From Devosia nitrariae (GTDB lineage: Bacteria > Pseudomonadota > Alphaproteobacteria > Rhizobiales > Devosiaceae), in NCBI RefSeq assembly GCF_030160115.1, contig NZ_BSNS01000007.1, positions 545,501-609,500 of the forward strand: a stretch of 64,000 bases of DNA. Direction: 5' to 3'. This document shows, in pieces, positions 1 through 10,346 of this stretch. Positions within the stretch are counted from its first letter, which is position 1. Each line of letters begins with the position of its first letter. Made by a program: the position numbers and the translations under genes. Under the pieces are notes generated by a model. The model saw nothing but the letters and a program-made list of their open reading frames with translations, was not told the DNA's origin and did not search any database.

Positions 1-1038
1 CGTCCCCGGCTCGAGGGCATTGTCGAGGCGCTGCGCACCATTGCCGAGCTGCCCGACCCCGTCGGTTCGGTCATTGCCGAATGGGACCGGCCCAACGGTC
101 TCCATATCGAGCGCGTGCGCACGCCCCTCGGCGTCATCGGCGTCATCTTTGAAAGCCGACCCAATGTCACGGCGGACGCCGGCGCCCTTTGCCTCAAATC
201 GGGCAACGCCGTGATCCTGCGCGGTGGCTCGGACAGCTTCCATTCCTCACGCGCGCTCGTCGAGTGCCTCTGGCAGGGGCTGGAACAGGCGGGCCTGCCG
301 CGCGATGCCGTGCAGATCGTGCCGGTCACCGACCGCGAGGCGGTCGGCGAGATGCTGAAGGGCCTGAGCGGCAATATCGACGTCATCGTGCCGCGCGGCG
401 GCAAGGCGCTTGTTGCCCGCGTCGAGGCTGAGGCGCGTGTGCCGGTCTTTGCCCACCTCGAAGGCATCGTCCACGTCTACATCGACAAATCCGCCGACCT
501 CGACAAAGCAGTGACCGTCACCCTCAACGCCAAGATGCGCCGCACCGGCATCTGCGGAGCGGCCGAGACCTTGCTCGTCCACCACGACGTCCTCGGCACC
601 CACCTTCTGCCCATTCTCGAAGCCTTGATGGCAAGGGGCTGCGAGATCCGTGGCGACGAAGACGTGCTGGCGCGCCTGCCCTCCGCCAGGCCCGCCACCG
701 AGGAGGATTGGCGCACCGAATACGAGGACGCCATAATTTCGGTCAAGGTCGTCGACAGCGTCGCCGAGACCATCGCCCACATCGAGCGCTATTCCTCCCA
801 CCACACCGAGGCGATCATCGCCGAGGATCCGGTTGCGGTCGAAGAGTTCTTTGCCGGAATCGATTCGGCCATCCTCATGCACAACGCCTCGACCCAGTTC
901 GCCGACGGCGGCGAGTTCGGCTTCGGCGGCGAGATCGGCATTGCTACCGGCAAGATGCATGCGCGCGGACCCGTTGGCGTCGAGCAACTGACGAGCTTCA
1001 AATACCGCGTGCGCGGCAACGGTCAGACGCGGCCATGA
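1..1038 (+). CDS. proA: glutamate-5-semialdehyde dehydrogenase, 5' end cut by window
   Basis: Gamma-glutamyl phosphate reductase, second step of proline synthesis: NADPH reduction of glutamyl-5-phosphate in the cytoplasm. The frame is open from the first base, so the start lies before the window; about 345 residues are present of the usual 415-430. Visible family motifs are [15 protein letters not shown], the [12 protein letters not shown] loop and the stretch [17 protein letters not shown] around the catalytic cysteine. It ends in the typical [17 protein letters not shown] tail. nadD, rsfS and rlmH follow, a common alphaproteobacterial order. Identity is clear; only the start is missing. Confidence 0.97.
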   Translation, partial: RPRLEGIVEALRTIAELPDPVGSVIAEWDRPNGLHIERVRTPLGVIGVIFESRPNVTADAGALCLKSGNAVILRGGSDSFHSSRALVECLWQGLEQAGLPRDAVQIVPVTDREAVGEMLKGLSGNIDVIVPRGGKALVARVEAEARVPVFAHLEGIVHVYIDKSADLDKAVTVTLNAKMRRTGICGAAETLLVHHDVLGTHLLPILEALMARGCEIRGDEDVLARLPSARPATEEDWRTEYEDAIISVKVVDSVAETIAHIERYSSHHTEAIIAEDPVAVEEFFAGIDSAILMHNASTQFADGGEFGFGGEIGIATGKMHARGPVGVEQLTSFKYRVRGNGQTRP

Positions 1039-1041
1039 CGA

Positions 1042-1143
1042 GAGAGGGATACGCAAGAGTGGGAACCGGGTTTTCGCGGAAGAACCGGCGACAACAAAAA
1101 ACCAAGGCGCGCGATTTGAGTCCATCAAATCGCCTCGCGCTCT
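1042..1143 (+). repeat. dispersed palindromic repeat, family 1 copy A
   Basis: About 102 bp filling the proA-nadD gap. It reads GAGAGGGATACGCAAGAGTG, then GGGAACCGGGTTTTCGC, ACAACAAAAAACC, and finally the inverted pair GCGATTTGA/TCAAATCGC before GCGCTCT. The same blocks in the same order occur on the other strand at 24802-24904, and in part at 45358-45422 and 53958-53992. It begins three bases after the proA stop and ends about 20 bases before nadD. Confidence 0.75.
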
Positions 1144-1164
1144 GACCGGCGCGAGTAACCGCCT

Positions 1165-1809
1165 TTGACGCAACGCATCAGTCCCCGGCACATCCCCGGC
1201 ATCACCGAACTGCCGCCCTCGGCGCGCGGCATGCGCATCGGCCTTTTCGGCGGCAGCTTCAATCCGGTCCATGAAGGCCACAAGCTCGTCGCCGAGCAGG
1301 CGCTGCGCCGACTCGCCCTCGACGCCGTCTGGGTGCTCGTCACCCCCGGCAATCCTCTGAAGGACAAAACCGACCTCGCTCCGCTCGCCGAACGGGTCGA
1401 AGGCGCCCGTGCGTTGATGGGAGGACCTTCGATCCGCGTCACCGGCTTCGAGGCGGCAAAGGGTTTTGGCTATTCCTATGAGATCATAAGATACCTGAAA
1501 CAGAGCCTCGCCGACCGCAAGTTCGTCTGGATCATGGGTGCCGACAACATGGTCGGCTTCCATCGCTGGGAGCGCTGGCGCGACATCGCGAGGCTTTTGC
1601 CGATGGCCATTTATGTCCGCCCCGGGTCCTCGCGCCTTGCCCCGTCGTCGAAGGCCGCCACAACACTGGCGCGCTACCGGGTCGACGAGACGGACGCGCC
1701 CACGCTCGCCGACCGCGTGCCGCCCGCCTGGGTCTATCTCCACGGGCTGGTCTCGCCCCTTTCCTCGACGGCGATACGCGCCCACGCCAAGGCAAACGGG
1801 ACGAAATAA
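1165..1809 (+). CDS. nadD: nicotinate-nucleotide adenylyltransferase
   Basis: Transfers AMP from ATP to nicotinate mononucleotide, giving deamido-NAD. The nucleotidyltransferase signature GLFGGSFNPVHEGHK is near residues 26-40, and the C-terminal LSSTAIRAH matches the ISSTxIR motif. WIMGADNMVGFHRW is the family's substrate loop. The long reading starts at TTG 1165 (214 aa); ATG 1231 (MRIGLFGGSF) would give a 192-residue protein beginning right at the Rossmann strand. Alphaproteobacterial homologues often carry an N-terminal extension, so the longer start is listed. It lies just after repeat copy A. Confidence 0.93.
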   Translation: MTQRISPRHIPGITELPPSARGMRIGLFGGSFNPVHEGHKLVAEQALRRLALDAVWVLVTPGNPLKDKTDLAPLAERVEGARALMGGPSIRVTGFEAAKGFGYSYEIIRYLKQSLADRKFVWIMGADNMVGFHRWERWRDIARLLPMAIYVRPGSSRLAPSSKAATTLARYRVDETDAPTLADRVPPAWVYLHGLVSPLSSTAIRAHAKANGTK

Positions 1810-1989
1810 TACCGCCATCTTGCACCGCTAAGCTCCAAGGCGCATATTGACGTGGTGTGATAGTGATCACCAAACGGGAATGACCGCTTGTTCTTGGAAC
1901 GAAAGCTCAGGTCCATTCACTTTACTCGAGAGGATGCTCTTAGAACGCATGACCCATGCTAGTAATGCGTGGGCGGGAAGCTATTGCTG

Positions 1990-2388
1990 ATGGCGACCCA
2001 GCCCCACAAGGCCTCGGCAGAGGCGCTCAAGGCCAATCCGGCCGCAACTCCCCAACGCGCGATGATCGACGTGGTGCTCGACAGCCTTGACGATGCCAAG
2101 GCGGAGAACACGGTCGCCATCGACATCACCGGCAAGTCGTCGCTGTCGGACCACATGGTGGTGACGTCCGGTCGTTCGCACCGGCATGTTGGCGCCGTCG
2201 CCGATCAGTTGATGAAAGCACTCAAGGACGGAGGCTACGGCAACGCGCGCGTAGAGGGATTGCCCCATTGCGACTGGGTGCTGGTGGATGGCGGCGACGT
2301 CATCGTCCACATCTTCCGCCCGGAAGTGCGTGAATTCTACAACATCGAGAAGATGTGGCAGGCCGAGTTCTCGGATAACCCGAACTAG
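1990..2388 (+). CDS. rsfS: ribosome silencing factor RsfS
   Basis: Binds uL14 on the 50S subunit and blocks subunit joining under poor nutrition (family knowledge). The Iojap/RsfS core runs from about residue 25 to the end: IDITGKSSLSDHMVVTSG, GDVIVHIFRPEVREFYNIE and the final EKMWQ. ATG 1990 is preferred over GTG 1969 because GGGAAG at 1975-1980 sits about 9 bases upstream of it. Directly upstream is a gap of about 180 bp with no gene; rlmH begins 11 bp after the stop, so the two are probably co-transcribed. Confidence 0.93.
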   Translation: MATQPHKASAEALKANPAATPQRAMIDVVLDSLDDAKAENTVAIDITGKSSLSDHMVVTSGRSHRHVGAVADQLMKALKDGGYGNARVEGLPHCDWVLVDGGDVIVHIFRPEVREFYNIEKMWQAEFSDNPN

Positions 2389-2399
2389 CCGGTCCCTCG

Positions 2400-2882
2400 A
2401 TGCGCATTGCGATCGCCGCCATCGGCCGCATGAAGGCGGGGCCGGAACGTGAGCTTGTTGCGCGCTATCTGGAGCGGGCGGCAGCGACCGGTAAGCCCCT
2501 GGCACTGACCGGATTCGATGTCGCCGAGTTCGCCGAGTCGCGCGCCGCCACGCCCGATGCACGTAAGGCCGACGAGGGCCGGGTGCTGGCCGAGCATACC
2601 CGCGAGGGCATACGCGTCGCGCTCGACGAACGCGGCAAGTCCATGGGATCGGCGGCCTTTGCCAACCGTATTGCGCATTGGCGCGACGATGGACGCCCGG
2701 TCATCACCTTCATCATCGGCGGCGCCGACGGGCTGGATCCCACCTATGTGGTCGGTGCCGACCTCGTCCTCAGCTTTTCCCCGCTCACCTGGCCCCACCA
2801 GCTCGTGCGCATCATGCTGGCCGAGCAGCTCTACCGCACCACCACCATCCTTTCCGGCCATCCCTACCACCGGGGAGACTGA
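2400..2882 (+). CDS. rlmH: 23S rRNA (pseudouridine1915-N3)-methyltransferase
   Basis: SPOUT-class enzyme that methylates pseudouridine 1915 in helix 69 of 23S rRNA. The 160-residue length is standard. The SAM-binding trefoil knot is recognisable in VITFIIGGADGLDP and the C-terminal LTWPHQLVRIMLAEQLYR followed by HPYHR, which is nearly invariant in the family. It follows rsfS by 11 bp, the usual pairing, so a ribosome-related unit is likely. Nothing looks odd. Confidence 0.96.
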   Translation: MRIAIAAIGRMKAGPERELVARYLERAAATGKPLALTGFDVAEFAESRAATPDARKADEGRVLAEHTREGIRVALDERGKSMGSAAFANRIAHWRDDGRPVITFIIGGADGLDPTYVVGADLVLSFSPLTWPHQLVRIMLAEQLYRTTTILSGHPYHRGD

Positions 2883-2978
2883 TGCCATGGTTAAGCAATG
2901 TTAACTTCCGATTGTGAGCGCGATTGCTAATGTCCCCGGCAATGATTCGCGGCAAGACGAGGAGCTGAGGCGGCGGCG

Positions 2979-4385
2979 GTGGCGGTTGGGCTCGATTTGC
3001 GATGGCGGTGTTGGGCGGTGGGCCTCGTCCTGGCGCTGGCTTTCGGCTGGCCGGTGATCGCTCAGACCGAGCCGCAGGACCAAACCAGCGGTCAAATGTC
3101 GCCTCCGGTCGAGCAAGGCGCGCAGGCCACAGGCAACGGAGCCCCTGCCCAGGAAACTTCCGCCGGTACGGCCGATCCGACCGCCGACCCGGACCCTGAA
3201 CCTGCGACTGCCGAAGAAGCTCAGGCCACCCTTGAAGAGATCGAGCGCTCGATCACCCTGTCGCGTGAGCGGGCCGACGAGCTGCGTCAGGAAATCGCCG
3301 ATATGGAGGGCGACCGCACCCGCCAGAACGCAGCGCTCATTGCTGCCGCCCAGCGGGTCAAGCTCGCCGAGATCGAGATCGACGATATCGAGGTGCGGCT
3401 CGACGAGCTCATCGTCTCCGAACTCGAGGTGCGCGGACGCCTCGATGGCGCCGACACCGAGATCGCCAACGTGCTCGCCGCCCTTGCCCGTATCTCGCGC
3501 AGCCCGCCGCCCGCTCTCATCGTCGATCCTTCCGATGCCCTGGGCTCGGCCCGCGGTGCCCTGCTGATCTCGGCCCTCCTGCCGCAGCTGCAGGACAAGG
3601 CCATGGCCATTACCGCCGACCTCACCCGCCTCACCGAGATCAAGGCCAAGGCGCAGGAGGAGGAACAATTGCTGCGGGCCAACTTCGCGGTGCTCGAGGA
3701 GGAGCAGCTGCGCATCGCCACCCTCATCCTCGCCCGCAAGCGGGGCGTCGAGATCAGGAACGAGCAACTGGCTGAGGAAGAGCGCGAGGCGCTCGCCCTC
3801 GCCGAGCGGGCAACCTCGCTCAAGGATTTGATCGAGAGCCTCAGCGCACGCGCCAATGCCGCCGGCACCCCCGCAGAGGACGTTCCGGCCATGAGCGAGG
3901 AGGCCATTCGCGTCGCCCTCGCCAACGCCGCACGCACCGAGCCGGCAGTGCCGTTCGCCCAGGCCCGGGGCTGGCTTGCACGCCCGGCCAACGGGGTGAC
4001 CGTCGTCGACTATGGCGCCAATGATGGCTTCGGAGGCATCGCCCAAGGCGTTTCGATCACCACCCGCGCCGAGGCGCAGGTGGTGGCGCCCGCTGACGGC
4101 TGGGTGCTCTATAAGGGCCCATACCTCAATTACGGCCAAATCGTCATTCTCAATACAGGCCAGAATTACACGGCTCTTCTCGCCGGTCTGGAAACGGTCA
4201 CCGTCGATATCGGGCAGTTCGTACTGATGGGGGAACCCGTCGGCACCATGGGATCACGTACAATTGGCCGCACGGTTACCACCAGCGCTGGCAACTCCCA
4301 GCCGACCCTCTATATTGAGCTGCGACGCGACAACGAGCCGATCGATCCCACCGGCTGGTGGGCGAACGAAGCCCAAACGACCTGA
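2979..4385 (+). CDS. EnvC-like murein hydrolase activator (degenerate LytM/M23 domain)
   Basis: Predicted periplasmic activator of cell-wall amidases at division. The N-terminus has a membrane-spanning signal (residues about 9-28, WAVGLVLALAFGWPVIAQ), then an acidic linker, a long coiled coil of heptads at about 70-290, and a C-terminal peptidase M23/LytM fold at about 325-455. The zinc ligands expected of an active M23 enzyme are not seen: NYTALLAGL stands where HxH would be. That fits the EnvC group, which activates amidases rather than cutting murein. GTG 2979 is the only start that keeps the whole signal; its ribosome site is weak. ctpA follows. Confidence 0.85.
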   Translation: MAVGLDLRWRCWAVGLVLALAFGWPVIAQTEPQDQTSGQMSPPVEQGAQATGNGAPAQETSAGTADPTADPDPEPATAEEAQATLEEIERSITLSRERADELRQEIADMEGDRTRQNAALIAAAQRVKLAEIEIDDIEVRLDELIVSELEVRGRLDGADTEIANVLAALARISRSPPPALIVDPSDALGSARGALLISALLPQLQDKAMAITADLTRLTEIKAKAQEEEQLLRANFAVLEEEQLRIATLILARKRGVEIRNEQLAEEEREALALAERATSLKDLIESLSARANAAGTPAEDVPAMSEEAIRVALANAARTEPAVPFAQARGWLARPANGVTVVDYGANDGFGGIAQGVSITTRAEAQVVAPADGWVLYKGPYLNYGQIVILNTGQNYTALLAGLETVTVDIGQFVLMGEPVGTMGSRTIGRTVTTSAGNSQPTLYIELRRDNEPIDPTGWWANEAQTT

Positions 4386-4402
4386 AAGTGGATGAACATT
4401 TG

Positions 4403-5764
4403 ATGCGCTCAACGATCCTACGCTCGGCCGCCCTGACCCTGGCGCTGCTGCTGCCGGCGCTCTCCCCCGCCCCGATAGCCCAAGAACAGGAGCAGACGCA
4501 GGAAGAGGCTGCGGTCGATGCCGCCGAGGCCGTCGCGCGTGATCCGCTGGAAATCTACTCCGATCTCAACCTCTTCGGCGAGATCTTCGACCGCATCCGC
4601 GCCGAGTATGTCGATGCGCCCGACGAGAAAGAGCTCATCCGCGCCGCCATCCAGGGCATGCTGACGTCGCTCGACCCACATTCGGGCTATCTGCCGCCGG
4701 CCGCATATGACGAGGTGCGCGAGGATACCTCCGGCACCTTTGGCGGGCTCGGCATCGAGGTCACCATGGAGGAGGGCATCGTCAAGGTGGTCACCCCCAT
4801 GGACGAGACTCCTGCCGCCCGCGCCGGCGTCCTGGCCAATGACCTGATCGTCGAGATTGACGGTCAATCCATTCAGGGCCTGTCGCTGGACGAGGCGGTC
4901 GACAAGATGCGCGGTCCCGTCGGCACGGACATCATCATCACCGTGGTGCGCGAAGGCGTTGACCAGCCGCTCGAGTTCGAGATGACCCGCGATATCATCG
5001 CGCTGCGCGCCGTGCGCTGGTCGATGGAAGGCGATGTGGCGGTTCTGCGCCTCGCGCGCTTCTCCGAACAGGCGTTCGTCGGCATTCAGAATGCCATCGG
5101 GGATATCTACGAGGAGCGCGACGGCATTGCGCCCAAAGGCCTGGTCCTCGACCTGCGCAATAATCCTGGCGGGCTTGTCGACCAGTCGGTGTTCGTTGCC
5201 GACGCGTTCCTCAAGCAGGGTTCGGTCGTCCTCACCCGGGGCCGCACGCCTGAGGAAAGCGCCCGTTACGATGCCAAGCCCGATGCGCTCGATGAAAAGA
5301 TCGCCGAGGTGCCGATCGTCGTCCTGATCAACGGCGGTTCGGCCTCCGCCGCCGAGATCGTCGCCGGCGCCCTGCAGGACCACAAGCGCGCAACGCTCGT
5401 CGGCACCCGCTCGTTCGGCAAGGGATCGGTGCAGTCGATCATCTCGCTTGGCCCCAACGGTGCCATGCGGCTGACCACGGCGCGCTACTACACGCCCAAC
5501 AACCGTTCCATCCAGGCCGCCGGCATCCAGCCCGACATCATCGTGACCCAGGTGGTCCCCGAAGAGTTCCAGGGCCGCGACGAGATCATTGGCGAAGCCG
5601 GCCTTGCCGGACACATTGCTGGCGAGGTCGAAGAGGAGCCGACGGTGGGCTCGTCGGTTTACGTGCCGATCGAAAAGGCCGAGGACACCCAGCTTCAGTA
5701 CGCCATCCGGCTGCTCAACGGTGAGGAGGTCAACCCCGCCTTCCCGCCGACGCCCGAGAGCTGA
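4403..5764 (+). CDS. ctpA: S41 family C-terminal processing peptidase
   Basis: Periplasmic serine protease of the CtpA/Prc family. It has a signal peptide (MRSTILRSAALTLALLLPAL), a PDZ domain near residues 90-175 beginning at FGGLGIEV, and the S41 catalytic core with NGGSASAAEIVAGAL (serine nucleophile) and GTRSFGKGSVQS (lysine base). Length about 453 residues is normal. ATG 4403 is chosen because it opens the signal peptide; a longer reading from 4358 would overlap the envC end by 28 bp. The pairing with an EnvC-like gene is common in alphaproteobacteria and suggests joint control of murein hydrolases. Confidence 0.95.
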   Translation: MRSTILRSAALTLALLLPALSPAPIAQEQEQTQEEAAVDAAEAVARDPLEIYSDLNLFGEIFDRIRAEYVDAPDEKELIRAAIQGMLTSLDPHSGYLPPAAYDEVREDTSGTFGGLGIEVTMEEGIVKVVTPMDETPAARAGVLANDLIVEIDGQSIQGLSLDEAVDKMRGPVGTDIIITVVREGVDQPLEFEMTRDIIALRAVRWSMEGDVAVLRLARFSEQAFVGIQNAIGDIYEERDGIAPKGLVLDLRNNPGGLVDQSVFVADAFLKQGSVVLTRGRTPEESARYDAKPDALDEKIAEVPIVVLINGGSASAAEIVAGALQDHKRATLVGTRSFGKGSVQSIISLGPNGAMRLTTARYYTPNNRSIQAAGIQPDIIVTQVVPEEFQGRDEIIGEAGLAGHIAGEVEEEPTVGSSVYVPIEKAEDTQLQYAIRLLNGEEVNPAFPPTPES

Positions 5765-5799
5765 TCCGCCGAGCCGAGGGATATGCTATTGAAAGCGGG

Positions 5800-5828
5800 C
5801 CGAAGGGGCGGATGATTCGTCCCTTCGG
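5800..5828 (+). terminator. hairpin after ctpA
   Basis: Perfect 8-bp inverted repeat CCGAAGGG (5800-5807) and CCCTTCGG (5821-5828) with a 13-base loop, between the ctpA stop and the next start at 5856. No clean T-run follows, so it may be a weak terminator or a leader hairpin. Confidence 0.35.
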
Positions 5829-5855
5829 TCACCCTCTTCAACCAGCCGAAGGTCC

Positions 5856-7007
5856 ATGGCCGACGACCTCAGCGCCCCCTTGCAGAGCCGCACGCGCCGC
5901 CGCCGCGAGGCGCAGGTCCGGCGCGCCTCCGGCGGGCTACCTTTGGCTCGCCTCGGCGCCGCGCTCATCGTTGTGATCCTCGCCGTCACTGGCGGCTGGC
6001 TTATTGTCTTCGACGATCCTGGTGGCGGGCGCCCGGTAGCCGAAGCGCCGATTGGCACCCCCCACGATGGCAACAGCGTTGCCGGCCAAGTCGCCGCCGC
6101 CCCGGGCCGGGCAACCATTACGCCCGACCCCCAGCAATATCCGGTCGCTCCGGGCGCGGCGGCAACGGCGACGACACCTGCTTCGGGCAGCGTGATCGAA
6201 CCCGGCATCGACAATCCCTTCGGCATCGATCCCGACCTCGTCGAAGAGAGCGAGCACGGGCCCCTCCCACGCAGCTCCGCCGCCGGCAACACGCCGTTTG
6301 CCGCTTACAAGCGCCCGCTGGATGCACCGCTCGCTGCCGGCCGGCCGGCAGTTGCCGTAGTCGTCGTCGGTCTCGGCATCAACGAGGCCGGGTCGGTCGA
6401 AGCCATAGATCGGCTGCCGGACGCGGTGAGCCTCGCCTTTGCGCCCTATGGCCGCGCGCTCGAAGATGTCGCCGCCACCGCCCGCCGCGCCGGGCATGAA
6501 ATCTTCCTCGAAATCCCGCTCGAGCCGTTCGACTACCCCGACAACGATCCGGGTCCCCAGACGCTGCTGACGGGCGCCGAGCCGCGCGCCAACCTCGACA
6601 AGCTCTTCTGGCTGCTGTCGCGCTTCGGTGGCTATGCCGGGGTCGTCAACAACATGGGCGCCCGCTTCACCGCCTCGGGCGTCGATTTTGCTCCGGTCAT
6701 GGAAGAGCTCGGCCTGCGCGGGCTCGGCTATCTCGACGACGGTTCGTCCAACCGTTCTCTTTCTGCTCAGCTCGCCGCCGCCAACAAGGTGCCGTTTTCG
6801 CGTGCCGACATGACGCTCGACGCCAATCCCGACAGTGCCGCGATCCTCTCGGCGCTCGCAGATCTTGAGGCTCGCGCCAGGCAGTCCGGCGGCGCCATCG
6901 GCGTCATCAGCGCCCTGCCCGTCTCGATTCGCACGGTTTCCGAGTGGGCGCAGACGCTCGAGGCCAAAAACATAACGCTGGTGCCGGCCAGCGCGTTGAT
7001 GAAGTAG
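5856..7007 (+). CDS. divergent polysaccharide deacetylase family protein
   Basis: Membrane-anchored protein of the divergent polysaccharide deacetylase family (PF04748 type). A basic head (RTRRRR) is followed by one transmembrane helix at about 30-50 (LGAALIVVILAVTGGWLIV), a Pro/Ala/Thr-rich linker, and the domain from about 160: VAVVVVGLGINEAGS, LEIPLEPFDYPDNDPGP, NNMGARFT and GYLDDGSS. Activity is unproven for the family; its usual place beside envC and ctpA points to cell-wall work. rppH starts 12 bp downstream. Confidence 0.88.
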   Translation: MADDLSAPLQSRTRRRREAQVRRASGGLPLARLGAALIVVILAVTGGWLIVFDDPGGGRPVAEAPIGTPHDGNSVAGQVAAAPGRATITPDPQQYPVAPGAAATATTPASGSVIEPGIDNPFGIDPDLVEESEHGPLPRSSAAGNTPFAAYKRPLDAPLAAGRPAVAVVVVGLGINEAGSVEAIDRLPDAVSLAFAPYGRALEDVAATARRAGHEIFLEIPLEPFDYPDNDPGPQTLLTGAEPRANLDKLFWLLSRFGGYAGVVNNMGARFTASGVDFAPVMEELGLRGLGYLDDGSSNRSLSAQLAAANKVPFSRADMTLDANPDSAAILSALADLEARARQSGGAIGVISALPVSIRTVSEWAQTLEAKNITLVPASALMK

Positions 7008-7019
7008 GATTTCAACACC

Positions 7020-7559
7020 ATGCGTGACGCTGCGGCCCTCAGACTTGAGCTTCCCTATCGCGACTGCATCGGGGTGGCGGTGTTCAACAGCGACGGCAAG
7101 GTGTTCATCGGTCGGCGCAAGCCCGATGACGACCCCGAGGATTCCTCGGAAATGGGCTCGCCCTGGCAGATGCCGCAGGGTGGGATCGATGCCGGTGAGA
7201 CGCCCTATAACGCAGCGCTGCGCGAGCTCTACGAGGAAACCAGCATCGCCTCGGTCAGCCTCATTGCCGAAGCGCCCGAATGGATCCACTACGATCTGCC
7301 CGACGAGCTTTTGGGCATTGCCCTCAGGGGCAAGTATCGCGGCCAGCGACAGCGCTGGTTCGCCTTCGCCTTCACCGGCCCGGACAGCGAGATCGACGTC
7401 GATGCGCCCGGTGGCGGCAAGTACACTGCCGAGTTCGATGCCTGGCGCTGGGAACTGCTCCCCAAGACCCCGGACATCATCGTTCCATTCAAGCGCACCG
7501 CCTATGAGGCGGTCGTTGCCGCCTTCGCCGATATCCCGAGCCGCTTCACCCATGTCTGA
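7020..7559 (+). CDS. rppH: RNA pyrophosphohydrolase (Nudix)
   Basis: Removes pyrophosphate from 5'-triphosphorylated transcripts, opening them to RNase E decay (family role). The Nudix box GGIDAGETPYNAALRELYEE is at about residues 60-79, with the upstream PWQMPQGG typical of RppH/NudH. QRQRWFAF and the WRWELLP region match the alphaproteobacterial form. Length 179 aa is slightly above E. coli's 176. Its end overlaps the racemase start by 8 bp. Confidence 0.94.
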   Translation: MRDAAALRLELPYRDCIGVAVFNSDGKVFIGRRKPDDDPEDSSEMGSPWQMPQGGIDAGETPYNAALRELYEETSIASVSLIAEAPEWIHYDLPDELLGIALRGKYRGQRQRWFAFAFTGPDSEIDVDAPGGGKYTAEFDAWRWELLPKTPDIIVPFKRTAYEAVVAAFADIPSRFTHV

Positions 7560-8265
7560 TAATCAGACGCCGATGCGGACCATCGGCCTCATCGGCGGCA
7601 TGAGCTGGGAATCGAGCGCCCACTACTACCGCATCCTCAACGAGGAGGTGGCCCAGCGCCTTGGCGGACTGCACTCGGCCGACGTCATTCTCCACTCGCT
7701 CGACTTCGCCCCGATTGAGGCGATGCAGCGCGCCGATGACTGGCAGGCCGCCGGCGAGCGGCTGGCGGCCAGCGCTCGTGGCCTCATTGCCGCCGGGGCC
7801 GAGGTCATCGGCCTTGCCACCAACACCATGCATATCGTTGCCGACCGGTTGACCGACGCAATCGACGCCGAGTTCATTCACATCGCCGAGCCGACCGCCG
7901 ACGCGCTCCTCGCCGACGGCTTCACACGCGTCGCCCTGCTCGGAACGCGCTTTACCCTCGAAAAGCCGTTCTACCGCGAGCGGCTCGCAGGCCGCGGGCT
8001 CGAAGTCCTGGTGCCGGAAGTGGATGTCACCAATCTCAACGGCATCATCTACGAAGAGCTGTGCCGAGGGATCGTCACCGAGGGCTCCCGCCAGCGCTAT
8101 GTCACGGCGATAGAGCTCCTGGCAGCGCGCGGCGCCCAGGCGGTAATCCTCGGCTGCACGGAGATCAACATGCTGATCGACGACCCCGTAAGCCCGCTTC
8201 CGGTCTACGACACCACCGAACTGCATGCCAAAGCACTGGTCGAGGCGGCGCTAACGGGGCGGTAG
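7552..8265 (+). CDS. aspartate/glutamate racemase family protein (YgeA-like)
   Basis: Cofactor-independent racemase fold, 237 aa. The family opening GLIGGMSWESSAHYYR is at about residues 11-26. The two catalytic positions appear as ATNTMH (Thr where classic racemases have Cys) and LGCTEINML (Cys kept). The Thr/Cys pair is the arrangement known for E. coli YgeA, which acts on L-Asp/L-Glu rather than using two thiols, so this is probably YgeA-like. ATG 7552 lies inside the end of rppH (8-bp overlap), so translation is likely coupled. Confidence 0.85.
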   Translation: MSDNQTPMRTIGLIGGMSWESSAHYYRILNEEVAQRLGGLHSADVILHSLDFAPIEAMQRADDWQAAGERLAASARGLIAAGAEVIGLATNTMHIVADRLTDAIDAEFIHIAEPTADALLADGFTRVALLGTRFTLEKPFYRERLAGRGLEVLVPEVDVTNLNGIIYEELCRGIVTEGSRQRYVTAIELLAARGAQAVILGCTEINMLIDDPVSPLPVYDTTELHAKALVEAALTGR

Positions 8266-8302
8266 CAGCAGCTACATGATCTGATTTACGGCAGCCGGAA
8301 AA

Positions 8303-8335
8303 CCAAACGCCGCCCCGAGAGATGGAGCGGCGTCA
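8303..8335 (-). terminator. rho-independent terminator of the atp operon
   Basis: Read on the minus strand, ACGCCGC and GCGGCGT pair (8327-8333 with 8307-8313) around a 13-base loop and are followed by TTGGTTTTCC. It lies 27 bp after the atpC stop and between two convergent genes, so it may also stop the plus-strand transcript. Confidence 0.65.
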
Positions 8336-8361
8336 AAAGCTATGGCATTCGCCGTCGCGTA

Positions 8362-8787
8362 TCAGTGAACGTGGGCGCCGTTGATCTGCCCGGCTTCGAT
8401 GGCGAGGTTAAGGAGCGCGCTGACCAGCTCCTGGGCATAGGTGCGATCCTCGTGGGTCTCGGCCCGCTCCAGTTCCTCCTGGGCCGCCTTGATCTGCTCC
8501 TCGAGCTCGGCCTGGCTGAAATCTGCCAGCGAAGAGGCCTCCTCGGCAAGGATGGTCAGGCCCTCGGGCGAGACATCAGCAAAGCCGCCGCGCACGAAGA
8601 AGATGTCCGCCTTGCCGTCTTCGCGCGAGACGGTGACGAATCCCGGCCGCATCGTCGACATGAACGGGGCGTGGTCGCTCATGACGGTGAAATAACCCTC
8701 GGTGCCCGGCACAGTGACCGCCCGGACGACTTCGGAGAGCACCAGGTGCTCGGGCGACACGATCTCGATCTTGATGCCTTCGGCCAT
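8362..8787 (-). CDS. atpC: F1 ATP synthase subunit epsilon
   Basis: Central-stalk subunit of F1 that couples rotation and inhibits ATP hydrolysis. 141 aa, with the N-terminal beta-sandwich (IEIVSPEHLVLSEVVRAVTV, GYFTVMSDHAPFMSTMRPG) and a C-terminal helical part (about 90-130). Last gene of atpHAGDC. It is separated from atpD by 100 bp holding an unusual 7-bp tandem repeat, wider than the other gaps in this operon. Confidence 0.95.
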   Translation of the reverse strand: MAEGIKIEIVSPEHLVLSEVVRAVTVPGTEGYFTVMSDHAPFMSTMRPGFVTVSREDGKADIFFVRGGFADVSPEGLTILAEEASSLADFSQAELEEQIKAAQEELERAETHEDRTYAQELVSALLNLAIEAGQINGAHVH

Positions 8788-8794
8788 GTTGCTT

Positions 8795-8875
8795 AGCGAA
8801 TAGCGAATAGCGAATAGCGAATGGACGTCCGCAGGCGCTGTTCTCTCTATCCCTATTCGCTACTCCCTATTCGCT
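8795..8875. repeat. 7-bp tandem array with inverted partner between atpD and atpC
   Basis: Four head-to-tail copies of AGCGAAT at 8795-8822 face two inverted copies, ATTCGCT, at 8855-8861 and 8869-8875 (each within CCCTATTCGCT). The arms could fold into a hairpin in the atp transcript. The copy number of such heptamers can vary by slippage. Confidence 0.8.
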
Positions 8876-8887
8876 TTTCGATTCTTC

Positions 8888-10342
<1,455 letters not shown>

Positions 10343-10346
10343 CTAG

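Noticed and set aside
247..1818. Long open frame (523 codons) on the minus strand opposite proA and nadD
   Set aside because: Antisense to two certain genes; Arg/Gly/Asp-rich translation with no motifs. GC-rich third positions keep such shadow frames open.
2979..4385. EnvC-like protein considered as an active M23 peptidase
   Set aside because: The zinc-binding His residues expected in the LytM domain are not seen, so an activator role is more likely.
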